Of a DNA stretch of 64,000 bases, positions 12,218 through 24,537 are shown in pieces. The notes beneath the pieces were generated by a model that saw nothing but the letters and a program-made list of their open reading frames with translations, did no database searches and was not told the origin of the DNA. Source of the stretch: Ptychodera flava (Eukaryota; Hemichordata; Enteropneusta; Ptychoderidae); contig NW_027248277.1 in NCBI RefSeq assembly GCF_041260155.1, forward strand, positions 4,066,501 to 4,130,500, written 5' to 3'. How positions within the stretch are numbered: the stretch's first letter is position 1; the number at the start of each line of letters is the position of its first letter. A program made the position numbers and the translations under genes.

Positions 12218-15200
12218 TTAGGTACCAAATTTTTCTTTTTTTCTACGTTTAAATTTTTCAGCAGTATTGATATTGTGAACTTTATTCTTCACATTTTCCC
12301 ATGTTTTATTTGTAAGCAAACCACCACTGTGTTTGATAACTCTGAGGCATGTCCCCTTCCCAGGCACAGTCTTCTCCTTCAAATGACGCATTATTTCCGG
12401 TTGTGTTATTAAGAACTTTTCTTCTTGTTTCTTCCACTTATTATAACTTCTGCTGGTAAAAACACTGTTGAATGACTTGTCAACCATATCATTTCTCTTC
12501 TCAGCTCTTGGTTCTACAGAGGAAATGTTCTTGATTTCTGACAACTTTGGCCGCACATCAGTCTTGACTTCACAGTGAATAATCTCTTCCTCCTCTTGTT
12601 CCTCCTCCTCTTCCTCCTCCTCCTCCAAACTACAAACTGACTCATTTGGATCAATGTGTATTTCATCCAGACTCTTGCCATGAAATTCACGAATCCTTCC
12701 ACTGTCAGCTAGGAACAGAAGCTTGCTAGTTTTTGCCAAGAGCATCGCCTCTTCCGGGGAGTCTATAAAACTCGCGATGGACCCCAGTGTTATAAACCAT
12801 GTGATTTGCTAGTTGCTCCAGCTGGTGCCTTTTTAGGCTTAAAATCTGGGAGATAGTTGCAAGATGTTTCCTAAACTTTGTGCATGTGATTGTTTCAGGA
12901 TTCTTCACGTTGGCTTTATTAAACAACTCCCTGAGGACTAGAGGCTCTGAGGGAAGTAGTGGAACCCTGAGTGACTCTGGAAAAGATGTACTGATCACTT
13001 GTATTTTCCATTCTGTGGTATGTTATTATCATGTCCACACTTTCCTTTGTGTTTTCAGTGAACAAGACTATTACTCCGCCTCCTCTCTTCCCTCTTACTC
13101 TCACAAATTTTAATCCATCCATCCATTGCAGCTTTCTCTGATGGTGTCAGCGACTTAAGGTAGCTACATACCTTTTAGACACTTTCAGATTTTTATTTTT
13201 TTCTCAGTTGAACACGTCCCAAACCCCAATAAAGTATACATTTTCTGAAAGCCCTGATATAGACCTATCCGACCAAGTACAGTACACGGTCATTATTTGC
13301 ATAAGAGTCACGTGACAAGCGTTTTGCTGAACCTTCCAAAAACCGGTTTTTCCCGCCTTATGCAAACACGCTGCAAGATTTTCGGTTAGAATTTCTTCAT
13401 TGACAAGCCTTGACAATATCCTTCAAAACCACGTCTGCGATTTTCTCCCGGAGGCTCCATTCAAATTATATGGCGTGATAATTAAAATTCCTTGAAAAGC
13501 ACCTTCATCTAACACCTTTAAGAGCGCATTAAAAAAAAACAAAGGCATATAAAGAAAATCCCAGACAAGGTTTTGAAGGATATTGTCAAGGCTTGTCAAT
13601 GAAGAAATTCCAACCGGAAATCTTGCAGCGTGTTCGCATAAGGCGGGAAAAACCAGTTTTTGGAAGGTTCAGCAAAACGCTTGTCACGTGACTCTTGTGC
13701 AAATAATGACCGTGTACTGTGCTTGGTCGGATAGCTCTATATCAGGGCTTTCAGAAAATGTATACTTTATTGGGGTTTGGGACGTGTTCAACTGAGAAAA
13801 AATAAAAATTTGAAAGTGTCTAAGAGGTATGTAGCTACCTTAAGGATTTCATCATGTAGTGATTTTTCCGTACTTGTTTGCTGTACATAATCATCTATTC
13901 GGATGATTCCACCTCCTGTGGATGTCTTCTGTTGAACAATATTACTTGAGCAAGAGTTATTCTACTTAAAGTTTCAGCAGTGATTTTCCTGTCGCCATAT
14001 GTCTTTCTTGATGCTTTTTTCTGTGTCTGATAGGTACTTATTGAATGCCATGCAATCTTAAGTATTGGGTATCAACTTCGGCTTACTCCATCCAACTTCT
14101 CTTCTTTGTCGCAGAGCAGAAGACGTAACTCTGACCCTCCAATCACTATCTTTCAACTTTAAGAATTCATCAACTTCTTGAGCTTTTTCTCGGGACTCTT
14201 CCATGATGTAGTGATTTTGGACAACCACTGCAAGGTCACCAAGGGCGAGTCCAACTCGTAGTGCATTTGAGTATGTCTCATGAGTCTGTGTTTTTTCACA
14301 GTAACCTGACATGACCCTCACACTTTTTACAACTGTGTCAAATGACTTGGCTCTGACAAGGTCTGCAGCATATACCATGCGTGGATCTTTTGCCCTAGCG
14401 TGTTTCAGCACTTTGGCAAGAGTTCTCATCTTTTCTCGGCACCGGGCATCTTTGTTAACGAATTGCTCCTGTCCAGCTCATTTTGTCCCACCCTCAGAAT
14501 ATTTACATCATTTTTGGCTATGAGTGTAATTTCATCCTGTTTCATCTTGCTGATGACTTCAGCAAGTTTGATAGATGTTTGATGTTTCATTGGCAACAGC
14601 ATTCTTGCTCTCTTTGAAAGCTCCACATGTCTGGCAGATGGATTTCTTACTGTGCAGTGTTTGTTGCAGTGAACTCTCAGTGTCTTTTTACTAAAATAGC
14701 CATAACAATCAGGGCATGGATAAAACTGTTCGATACCCTTCTTCTCGTCAAACTGTGGTCTCTGTCTAACAATCAGATCTGCAGCTTCTCCTCTGAAGAC
14801 TTTCTTATTATGGTCATGATTCCCTTTATTTTTTATTCTGGCCCACATTCTGTTTTTCAACTTTTTTCTCTGTCCGGTACCGCCATGGCTTGAGCGACCA
14901 ATCTTTCTGTGCTATGGCGCCTTCTCAGATGCCTGACCAGTTTTGCCTGCTTTTTTGAGCAGTACAGACAGTAAGAATATTTGTCCCATTTTCTTTTCCC
15001 GGTAGGTGGGTTTGAACTTCTTACTACATATGGTTTACTGTGACAACTCTTTGTTGTCTGCTCCACTGTGGTCTCTGTCTCAAAACTGCACTCTTTAACT
15101 CCATCACTGCAGGCTTCATCACTAGCTGGGATGTAGTCAGGATCATGAGATTTGTCATCTGACGAAAATTCCACATCATTGGTGGGTTTAGATCCAGGGA

Positions 15201-15561
15201 AATGTTTCTCTTTTATCTTCAAAACATTGACATCCATCTTTGACTGAAAGTTCTCGGTGATCTGTGTTTCAAAACTGCACTGTCTGACTTCATCACTGCA
15301 TGCTCCATCACTGGATGGAATATAGTCAGGATCATGAGTTGTGTCATCTGACGAAAATTCAACATCATGGGTGGGATTAGATTCAACGAAGAGTTTCTCT
15401 TTTATCTTCAAAACACTGGCATCCATTTTTGAATTAAAGTCATCATCAAGGGATGTCACGTCACTTGAAGGTATGTTATGTTCTGACAAATTACAAATAT
15501 CATCTGGCAACACAGTCTCCATTTGGAACTCACACTGGGGATTACCTCTCACCAGTGTAAT
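12218..15561 (-). pseudogene. Tyrosine-recombinase-fold zinc-finger gene, decayed and transposon-split
   Basis: The minus-strand exon begins after a TTTTTCAG acceptor at about 15562. From N to C terminus: an acidic region with two imperfect copies of a DVEFSSDDxxHDPDYIPxSD block; a finger CLYCSKKQAKLVRHLRRRH; a second finger CPDCYGYFSKKTLRVHCNKH; a helical region (14058-14429); then a tyrosine-recombinase core. The core shows box I as FNRRHPQEV (about 13930), the beta-hairpin lysine region as RVRGKRGGG (about 13095), box II as FRKHLATISQ (about 12860), and a C-terminal VHREFYRLP with the candidate tyrosine. The usual GH before it reads VY, so a catalytic histidine is lost. The frame is broken at least seven times: A-runs near 14862 and 14430, a TAA at 14058, shifts between 14000 and 13900, a 4-bp slip near 13115, and shifts near 12950 and 12740. 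A foldback transposon interrupts it at 13159. A run of glutamates (12593-12634) lies near the end. Family recognition is from memory; the host function is unknown. Confidence 0.75.
13159..13839. mobile_element. 681-bp foldback element with TTAA TSD, inside the recombinase-like pseudogene
   Basis: TTAA flanks both sides (13155-13158 and 13840-13843). Arms of about 274 bp (13159-13432 and 13566-13839) are mirror images at roughly 95 per cent identity, with a spacer of about 133 bp. Ends read GGTAGCTACATACCT. Each arm contains the same 70-codon frame, but the differences between arms are mostly amino-acid changing, so the frame is probably not selected. Removing the element plus one TTAA joins the host frame as I-L-K-S across the site. 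Confidence 0.88.
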
Positions 15562-15890
15562 CTGAAAAACATTTGAAAGATACAATTTTAGTGATTTTAT
15601 GATCAGAGCATTCATATTGCTTATACTGAACAGATGATACATAAACAATATGTGAAGTTGAATGAACTATTCACTGTCAGTATTTATGGAGTCATTTTCA
15701 ACCTCTATAAATGTATCTAATGTTATTTCTCATTATTTTACTTTTGAGGTCTGAGAGCGACCTATGCCACAGTTTTACTGGTACAAATAATTTGTGTGCT
15801 CCCACTGATTCCTAAGGCCTGATGTAAAATTCTTGAAAATAAAACAAAAACCTCCCAATAGTGGCAATGGCTGTTCAGAATGTGGATGTT
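15562..15890. other. Probable intron sequence upstream of the recombinase-like exon
   Basis: No coding signature. By gene orientation this is the 3' part of an intron whose acceptor is at about 15562. The next upstream exon could be 30099-30412: it ends in phase 0, which matches this exon. Confidence 0.35.
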
Positions 15891-15894
15891 TTAA

Positions 15895-18335
15895 AGTGTA
15901 TGTCCCGCATAAATTCAAAGTTAATTTTGCTTAAAATGAGCCATGCTATATGATTTTGCCACCCCTACTTTATCAAATAAATGCATCACCCTAATGAAAC
16001 GACGCGGTTAAATATTATTAAAATGCAATATGTTGTGCGACTTTGAAGTTAGCTGCCATTCGGGTCGTTTCGGAATTCGCGGGCATTGCCACCGGAAATG
16101 ACATAACTAATAGAATGTACGAGTGAGTGTGTTCACCTCGGCCATAGCGAATGCTTACCGCTGTGGCTTCAACATGGTGAGAATACGGATAGTTTTCAAT
16201 CGGATTCGAACCCACAACATACGGCATCAGTCGCCTAGCTGAGAGGCCTGAGACAGAACCAGTCGGCTAAATCTCCACTCCCATTAAAGAGTGGTTCAAT
16301 AGCCGGCTAAGTTGTTACATTTTTCTGACTGAGAACTTTCAACACATTGTAGAGTTCATGAAGCACTCACGCACGCATGCTCACTATCATACATCGCACA
16401 TACACACTTTATCGAAGCGAAGAAACGAATTTCATCGCTTTAACTGGGCGAACGATAACCTCTGGGACAATTCTGTCCACCAGCAGTGTTACCGACCCAG
16501 GATAGAAAATACGGATAGTTTTCAATCTATCAATCTGAGAAGTTACGCCTTTGGTGGCTGAAGTAACTGCAGCCATTGTCAGTTTATTGCATTTTAGGAT
16601 GATGTATTAGCCGCATTTGACAAAATTACAAGAAAGGGTCAGAAAAGAGGCATTCAGACAAGCGTTTTCTGCGGTGCACATTTTCGAGTGCCGTGACTTA
16701 GAATAAACACGGTTGGAAGCCAGATGTACGGTAAGATAGACATTAATTCCTGGAGTTACTACATCGATTATGTAATTGCAATGCCGTACCAGTACGACCA
16801 CTGTCACCAGAAAGCTTCGCGTGTATCATCATCAACTGTGGACAAGTGCGAGAACAGCAGCAAGACTGCGACAGGTTGCCCAAAACATGTCAAGGATGCG
16901 GGGGGCCGCGGAGAAGTATGGCCGTGTTTACATCCCCAAGACTGATCGCCGATTCAGATGCTTTACGAAAGTGACTGTAAATAAATAAATAAATGAATAC
17001 AAGTACTAGATCCCATGCATGTGTGACTCTATAATTAGTAACGTTAGGAGATATCTAATTTTATCTTCCTAAAAAGTTTACGTAGTGATTGACTGACTCT
17101 TTGCGAGACTGAACGATAGGTTGTGTATAATACAGCACGGTGCTGCCAGTAACAGTGACACAACGTGTAGCAAAGAAGTTTATACTGTTGACGAAGCAGT
17201 CGCGTTGTCGTCATCTGTTCCCTTCTGCTCGACTGTCTCCCCTAAAATATTTTAGCTTCTTTGAGAATTTCGCAGTCATGAAACAATGAACACTGTGCTT
17301 TATATCGCTGACACTTAATCAAGAAAAAAAACTGCGGAAGCGTAGCTGATCACTCCGTCCATAGACCCTAAAAACGGATGCTCCGTCACAGAAATGGCCG
17401 GCTGAGCCGCCCGGCCTCGGGTGCCAGTGTGCCCGATATTTACATCATGTCAATTTTAATGTATCTCTTCCCGAGAATTGGCTAGACATGTCTTTACGGT
17501 CACATATTTTTAAAAGTGCCAATGTTCATGTGAGGTTTTATAACGCCAAACTGAAGATTTTGCGGCGAGAATACTACCTTTGGTGTTTATGCTAACGTGA
17601 CCCTCAGCCTGTTCCACTTCCAGCTGTTGAATGATAGGAAAGATGTGTGTTATGAACGGTGGACAATTTTCAACTTGATCTCTACTACATTTATCTACAA
17701 GCGTCATGGTGTAATTCAAATTTTTATATACAGATTTTGAACGAGGCACTTTGTGTTGAGAAGTAATAATAAGGTGGGATGGCAACTCCAGACTTATATT
17801 TATATTTTGTTAGCTTGCGGTTGTGTGTACGGTAGTGCACTGGTGTGTTTGACTGTGGTCACGGTGGGCTTGTCACTGACGCGACGGTCAACAAGAGTTC
17901 CGCTCTTGTTCTCGTTTAAGTTAAGGTTCCGACTGTTAAAATTGCAGGCCCGTAAATTCTGAACAGCTTTGTCATATCTTCTGTGACGATGATATTCTCA
18001 GTTGCACTGAATTCACTCATGAAATTATCACTATCTCCATAGTCAATGCACGAAGTCACCATCACCCATTCTATTAGTGACGTCACAGCTACTTACGCCA
18101 AAACGGGGCGAGCTCGGCAATTTCCGGAAAATGTCGCCATGATGGAAATCGAAAAGTGCAACTTTTCCCGTGTTTTCGTCGAAATAACATAATACAACCG
18201 TCTAAAAACCGCTCAAAAAGCTTCAGTTTGTGTGTAAATGTTTGTTTTATTAATACCAATTTCATTGACAACCAGAACTATAGTATATGCCCCAAGTCAA
18301 ACGAAAAACTCTCAAAATGTGGCAGGACTCACCCT
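15895..18335. mobile_element. TTAA-flanked DNA element, 2.4 kb (Kolobok/piggyBac-type TSD)
   Basis: TTAA at 15891-15894 and 18336-18339. The termini are imperfect inverted repeats: AGTGTATGTCCCGC on the left and, read inward from the right, AGGGTGAGTCCTGC (about 10 of 14 positions match). The interior has no clear transposase. Plus frame 16776-16988 ends in a basic stretch (KYGRVYIPKTDRRFRC) before a TAAATAAATAAA tail, and minus frame 17510-17785 is open, but neither is recognised. A tRNA-like retroposon lies within it. The pairing of these two ends is less certain than for the other TTAA elements. Confidence 0.55.
16204..16507 (-). mobile_element. tRNA-like retroposon (SINE-type) with 20-bp direct repeats
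   Basis: Read on the minus strand the sequence contains an A-box-like TTAGCCGACTGG and a B-box GGGTTCGAATCC, the internal promoter of RNA polymerase III genes. Direct repeats GATTGAAAACTATCCGTATT (plus-strand 16184-16203 and 16508-16527) flank it, as expected for LINE-driven insertion. Unusually, the tRNA-like part is at the 3' end, directly against the duplication, with about 220 bp before it. The T-arm stem pairs poorly, so this is not an intact tRNA gene. A second copy without the B-box lies at 59600-59790. Confidence 0.65.
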
Positions 18336-18339
18336 TTAA

Positions 18340-20311
18340 ATATTGGCATTTCAACTTATGTCAGCTTTTCACAATACTGACATGGAGGGGCAAAAGACAA
18401 ACATGTAATGTTAATGTGTTTGAAAGCCTAATCACTTTACTTTTTAATCTCTATTGATACTTGGAAAGAACATACACATGTAAACTAATACTACTGTCCA
18501 TGAATTTCCAATGTGACACAAAATCGTATTTGTTTGTTTCAAGTTCTTGACAACGAGTAAGTCGAGACAAATCGGTGAAGTTCTTAAATTTTTCCGTGTT
18601 GGAAAGTCACAATGTTTGGCTCTTTATGTTTTGACCAAAGGGAATTGAAACACAATGTATAATGTTTCAGCATCCGAAAGACAAATTCAGTTATTTATGA
18701 AGTTACTGACCACAATTTGTAATGCAAGTAAAGAAAAATAGCTGAAACTATAATGATACAATATGGTGATTGCACATTACACAACTGCATATTTTACATT
18801 TTCCTCTCTTATCTTCAATGTAAATATTATGAGCAGCTAATGTGCATTCCTTCTCCTACAATGAAATATTATGCTGAATGTATTTTTATACAGGGGTCAA
18901 AACAACTGGTGGATTTGTATATCACTAGGCAGCATTACCGTATGTGACTAACACTGAACTTCTGGAAGCAGTATCTACATGAACTTGGAAGTTATAAAGC
19001 TTTTCTTTGAGAGTTGGAGAGTCATATAGGGTGTGTCTGTCCTTATAGGTTTAACACAATACTGTACGTAACACAATGGTCAATGTCTTTACTGCTACTC
19101 ACAGTGTATCATACATAGCAGATTACTAATTGCACTTTCCAGCAGACAGTGTAAATGACCCACATTTGATACACGCATTTATTACTAGCACTCTTAATAG
19201 CAAAACTAAACAACAAGAACAATGAGAAAAAATTTCAACAACACTGAACAAAATAAAAAAATATAATCAGTAAATAGTTGAAGAAGGCAAGAAAGATAGG
19301 CCAGACCAACAACATCAGTAGGAAAAAACCAAGCGGCAGGAATACAGCTGCCACTGGAAAGCAGTGGAAAAAATGTAAGAAAAATAATAGTGAGCTAACC
19401 AAGGGTTGCTAAAAAATCCAAAGTAATGAACAATAAGGAAAGGTACACTTATCTACATGTATCTACATAGTGAGCTCAACAGGAGGTAACAACCTAAGCT
19501 ACAACCAAGTGGGGATGTGATGAGAGGCTGTTTCCCCTACTCCGCAAAGAAAAAAACAGGTACAGTAGTGATGAGATTCATAAGGGTGTCGTCGAGGTTA
19601 AAGTGGAATATGCAAATTCATTTTCTGTGGTCAAGGGACAAGTGGGACAAATCTCTTAAATACAAGTTCAAGCAGGTAAGTAATTATTGGTGACAGAAAT
19701 TTATTTGATTTGTTAAGATTCCAACTAAGTACCTGCTGCACCAATTCAAGAAGCAAAGATGCCAGTACAAACATGTATTTTCTGACCTACAATATCATGA
19801 ATACTAACTTATAAAATGACATCTACAAACCTTCTCTGGCATTACCACATGTAAATGTTGATATCGTTTCTGGATCAGGTTATAGTGAAAAAGTGCATGA
19901 ACGAAATGCATGCAGTGTGAAAAATACATCATTGATATTTCCTTTGAATATTTTTCATATTAACTAATGAGCTATTTTGCAGATTTGAGTATAAAATACC
20001 TCCACAAATTGTACTGTCATCAAATTTCACACTTTGGTAACCATCAGACTGTTCTGAAAATGTGAAAAAAAGCATCTGCAGACACAAGATCCTGTATTTG
20101 TCAATGTTAAACACCTAATGCACAATTAAATAAGTCACTAAAAATTTAAACATGGGCATTCCAAAAATAATGAGAGAGCCAAAGATCACTCCAAAAAGCG
20201 AACACCTGTCTGCTTGCATGTCCAATGACAGGTAGTCTACACAAAGAAAAGTCATTTTGATTTTTCTCATCATGCTCACCTAAAATGCATTTGTCTGATC
20301 TTTGCAAGAAA
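18340..20311. other. No gene recognised; AT-rich
   Basis: Only short frames, none with splice context. An A-rich stretch lies at 19195-19440. Confidence 0.4.
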
Positions 20312-21690
20312 ATACAAGCGACCTAGCGGCCGATATAGCTCCGCTGTGTTTATGTAGAGAATAACTATTTTTGATACATGTTGATGAAGAAGGTGGATAG
20401 CTCAATGCAGTGGCCAGAAAAAAGTGGCTAAAATAGCTGCAAAAATACACAATTGAAGATTTCATCATACTTTGAATATATCACATCAGATCATCCCTAA
20501 GAACATGTCAACCAAAGCTATCTGATGAGTAGTTTTTTGAGAGTAAAATTTTTTGACCAAAAATGGCAACAATTGCCCCCAAAAACAAAATTGCAGATTT
20601 CATCATAATTTCAAAAGATTAAATTTGGTTCATCTATAGAAACCTGTATACCATATTTCAAAGCTGTTAGACCAGTACTTTTTGAGAAACACATTTTTTG
20701 ACCAAAAATGGAAAAAATTGCCCCAAAAATTCAAAATTGCAGATACCATCATTATTTCAATAAATACTTTTAAGTTCATCTATAGAAACCTGTGTACCAA
20801 ATTTTAAAGCTATCAGATGAGTATATTTGGAAATACACATTTTTTGACCAAAAATGGCAAAAATTGCCCCAAAATTACAAAATTGCAGATTTCATCATAA
20901 TTTCAATAAATATCATTAAGGTGATCTGTAGGAACCTGTATACCAAATTGCAATGCTATCAGATGACAAGGTTTGGAAATACACATTTTTTGACCAAAAA
21001 TGGCAAAAATTGCCCCAAAATTATGAAATTACAGATTTCATCTGAGATTCAATATATATTACTTAGTTCATCTGTAGAAACCTGTATACCAAATTTCAAA
21101 ACTATCAGACCAGTACTTTTGAGGAATACATTTTTTGACTAAAAATGGCAAAATTGCCTTAAAAATGCAAATTTGCATATTTCTCCACAATTTGAACAAA
21201 TCTGAAAAAGTTCATCCCTAGGGACAAATGTACCAAATATCAAAGCTATCTGACTGGTAGTTTTGAAGAAGAAGATATTTTAAAGATCTTTTTACCAAAA
21301 ATGACAAAAATTGCCTAAAAAATACAAATATGCAAATTCAACCACGATTTGAACAAATCTGACTGAAGTCACCCTAAATCAACTGCATATCAAATTTCAA
21401 AGCAATCGGACAAGTGGTTTCAGAGAAGAAGATTTTTTTACCAAAAACACCAAAAAATGCCCCAAAAATACAAATATGCAAATTTCACCACAATTTGAAG
21501 AAACTTAAGTGAGGTCACCCCAAGTGAACTGCAAACAAAATTTCAAAGCAATCGGACTTGCGGTTTTAGAAGAGAAGGCAATTGTTGACGGACGACGACG
21601 GACGATGACGACGGACGACGACGGACGATGTTGGACAACGATGGAAAATCAACCTATTTGATAAGCTCTGCGTCGCTGACAGCGGAGCTA
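20312..21690 (+). mobile_element. Pearl/HINE-like element A: seven ~145-bp tandem units, microsatellite, 3' stem-loop
   Basis: A leader with TATAGCTCCGCTGTG (about 20335) is followed by tandem units anchored on TTTTTTGACCAAAAATGGCA at 20549, 20694, 20840, 20986, 21131, 21289 and 21433; spacing is 145-146 bp, apart from one of 158. After the units comes a GACGGACGACGACGGACGAT tract (21580-21640), and the element ends with the stem-loop AGCTCTGCGTCGCTGACAGC...AGCT (21664-21689). The leader and the stem-loop share TAGCTCCGCTGT in opposite orientation. Tandem core, ACGG-type microsatellite and 3' stem-loop are the hallmarks of pearl elements of bivalves and of HINEs, the non-autonomous partners of Helentrons. 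The open frame at 20792-21142 only reflects repeat units. Confidence 0.78.
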
Positions 21691-22466
21691 AAAAAAGATG
21701 AATTAAACAAGAATAAAACAAGCAAGAAATAATTTAGGAAAAATTATAACAAAAATAAAATAACCACAAGTCCTTGCATCAAACTTAAAGGTACATCTTG
21801 GTGTCATCGTCATCATATTTACTCAGAGAGGCAACGCTGTGCTTTGTTCTTGCTCAAACTATGACAGATATAATTTGGGGAACTTTACAAAACAAAACAG
21901 CCAGAACTTTATTTGAAAAAATTGCATTTCTTTCTTCTCTAAGCCTATGCAGCAGTTCAGTTTTGTGCATCTACCATATCAACAGCATTCTGATTGTATA
22001 GAGAAGCAGTTCTAGAATTCTGTGAATTTACCATATCATGATATTTAAAAGCATGATTATTTGATTTAATTTATTGAAGGCTGCCTTCATAACTACTACT
22101 TTAAATCATACTTATTACTTCGCCTAATTTCATGATGGCACAATATCGTGCATTTCAAGAATGACAAACAATTTAATTTTTGCAGCATTCGGACAATGCA
22201 TGACAGTTTTAGTTTATAATCTAGACACTTTGGAAATCTCTCACAAAGGACATATCTGTTGGTGCTGTGTATACATACTGCACGTTTGAAACATGTTAGT
22301 CCACGATCTGATTCTCTGACTTAGTTTTTTGATAAGTCCTTTTATAAAAGGTGCACATAGTTTTTTATTCTGAGGGGCAGTTTTACAAAATAATTTTTTT
22401 TTTAGTTTTTTAGCAGGGAAGTTTTATGAAAAGTGCACTTTAAGTTTTCTGAGGGGTAGTTTTATA
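21691..22466. other. No gene recognised
   Basis: AT-rich. A short duplicated motif GAGGGG(C/T)AGTTTTA occurs at about 22371 and 22451 just before the hAT MITE. Confidence 0.4.
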
Positions 22467-22474
22467 AAAGGGAC

Positions 22475-22623
22475 CAGTGTGCCCTCTAAGCCTATGGGGC
22501 GCGCCATGACTCATGAATATTCTCTGTGACGCAGGAATATTTTCAGTTGAATACAAAAATATACATTGTGACTTAAGAAAATTTCAAAGTTTTCAGAAAT
22601 CTCTTTCGTTAGAGGGCACACAG
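22475..22623. mobile_element. 149-bp hAT-type MITE with 8-bp TSD AAAGGGAC
   Basis: Perfect 8-bp duplication AAAGGGAC (22467-22474 and 22624-22631). Ends are CAGTGTGCCCTCTAAG and, read from the right, CTGTGTGCCCTCTAACG. CAGTG-type ends with 8-bp duplications define hAT transposons. No coding capacity. The same terminus is common in marine invertebrate and vertebrate genomes, from memory. Confidence 0.9.
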
Positions 22624-22631
22624 AAAGGGAC

Positions 22632-23530
22632 CTAAGGCCATAGAGCCCCACTGCGTTATGTAGAGAAAAACTATTTGTGACAAGTGTTGACAAAGAAGGT
22701 GGAAATCTTTGATAGCTCATTTCAGGATAGCCTGACAAAAAATGGTTAAAATAGCTGCAAAAATACACAATTTAAGATTTAATCATAATTTGGATATATC
22801 ACATTAATATCATCTCTGAGGACATATCAACCAATGCTATCAGATGAGGAGGTTTTTGAGCAACAAATTTTTTTACCAAAAATATCAAAAATTGCCCCAA
22901 AAATATAAAATTGTAGATTTGATCATAATTTCAATAAATCACATTTAGTTTATCTGTAGAAACCTGCATACCAAATATCAAAGCTATCAAACTAAAACTT
23001 TTTGAGAAACAAATTTTTTGACCAAAAGTGGCCTTAAAAATACAAATTTATATATTTCTGCACAACTTGCACAAATCTTAAAAAGATCTTCCTTAGGGAC
23101 CTATGTACCAAATATCAAAGCTATCTGACCTGTAGTTTTGAAGAAGATTTTTAAAGATTTTTTGACCAAAAATGACAAAAATTGTCTTCAAAATACAAAT
23201 ATGCAAATTTCACCGCGATTTGAACAAAACTCACTAAAGTTACTCTAAGTAAACTGCATATCAAATTTCAAAGCAATCAGACATGCAGTTTCAAAGAACA
23301 CTATTTTTTACCAAAAACGGTAAAAGATGCCCGAAAAATACAAATATGCACATTTCACCATGATTTGAATAAACTTGAGTGAAGTCACCCCAAGTGAACT
23401 GCATATCAAATTTCAAGCAATCAGACAAGTGGTTTCAGAAGAGAAGGCAATTGTTTACGGATGGATGGACAACAATGACAGAAAATTAGTCTATTTGATA
23501 AGTTCCTCATCACTGACAACAGAGCTAGAA
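22632..23530 (+). mobile_element. Pearl/HINE-like element B: about four ~145-bp units
   Basis: Diverged copy of element A. The leader around 22650-22760 matches element A (TTATGTAGAGA, AAGAAGGTGGA, AAAATAGCTGCAAAAATACACAA). Unit anchors of the TTTTTTGACCAAAA type occur near 22870, 23005, 23157 and 23306. The microsatellite is reduced to GGATGGATGGACAACAATGA, and the 3' stem-loop at 23501-23526 has decayed. It lies directly after the TSD of the hAT MITE. Confidence 0.75.
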
Positions 23531-24277
23531 AATACAGAGGAGTAGAGAAGAACCTGAACAACACAGAAAATAACCCTTATTCAATCACTGTGTGCCTTAG
23601 ATCGTTCAATGACAGTGATTGGTTACAGAGGTGTCTGGTTTATAAAGTTCTTTTACGGAGCAACGTGTATTAAATGAAGATACCCTTTATTATTTACACA
23701 ATTACCATCATCATCACCATCATTGTCATAAAAGAAATTCCTGTACCGATGGTTTTCATTTTTAAACATTTGTTATGATTAATACATGAAATGACTGTCA
23801 TGATATTCAGGAACTTGAAGTGCAAAGAATGTAAGCTGTTTACTTTCACATCTTAATATGATATCATTGCATGATATTTCTTTACTGAAAATGTACATTA
23901 CAATGTTGTGACATACATTTTAAAATTTTTAAGGCAAAATGTTGGTCCAGGAGTAAAATTGCCTTTAATGCCACCACAGTAACTTTGAGAGATTTTCAAT
24001 ATTTCATGTCACACTATCCTATAGAATCATGGAGAGTCACCAACCTCAGTGCACAATGTGACTGTTTCAATTCCTTGTGCTAAAAGAATTTGTCAAAATG
24101 AATTTCTGCATACACATAAATTCAATACATTGACAAATGAAGTGCAATGTACTAGTATTTGATATAATACATATGGGAAGAATTTTATCCCCATCAACGA
24201 CATTCAGTACAATCTGGCTTGGTTTCTGTTGACCAGCTTGGGCGAAGAACATGGTCACAAATACAGCTACTGTTGCT
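23531..24277. other. No gene recognised
   Basis: Contains a short ATCATCATCACCATCA tract near 23710. The 63-codon minus frame 24067-24258 has no signature. Confidence 0.4.
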
Positions 24278-24537
24278 TTAAAGGTCTGGTGAAATGCCCA
24301 TGTTGCAAAATCACAGAAATACAGTTAATGGTCTGTAAAACAGTTACATTCATTTCTTTTTTCGTTTAGCGCGCGTGATTATGAAATATGGCAAAAGAAA
24401 AATGCAATGTGGGCGTGTCCCCCAGCCTCTCCAGTCGACTTTTTTCGACTTTCCGAAGTTTGCCCGACGCCGTATCTCAATAACGGGAAGTAAAGTATTT
24501 CACACCTCCGTAAGCTCCCCACGGGGGGTAACTTCTA

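Noticed and set aside
13204-13795. Two opposite 70-codon frames with nearly identical peptides
   Set aside because: They are the two arms of a foldback element. Differences are mostly amino-acid changing, so there is no sign of selection for a protein.
16204-16290. Intact tRNA gene
   Set aside because: The B-box is good, but the T-arm pairs poorly and no acceptor stem closes, and the unit is flanked by 20-bp direct repeats.
20792-21142. 116-codon plus frame
   Set aside because: It follows HINE tandem units whose length is not a multiple of three, so the peptide changes frame between units.
24067-24258. Minus-strand 63-codon frame as the exon after 30099-30412
   Set aside because: No acceptor at a suitable position and no matching phase; left as non-coding.
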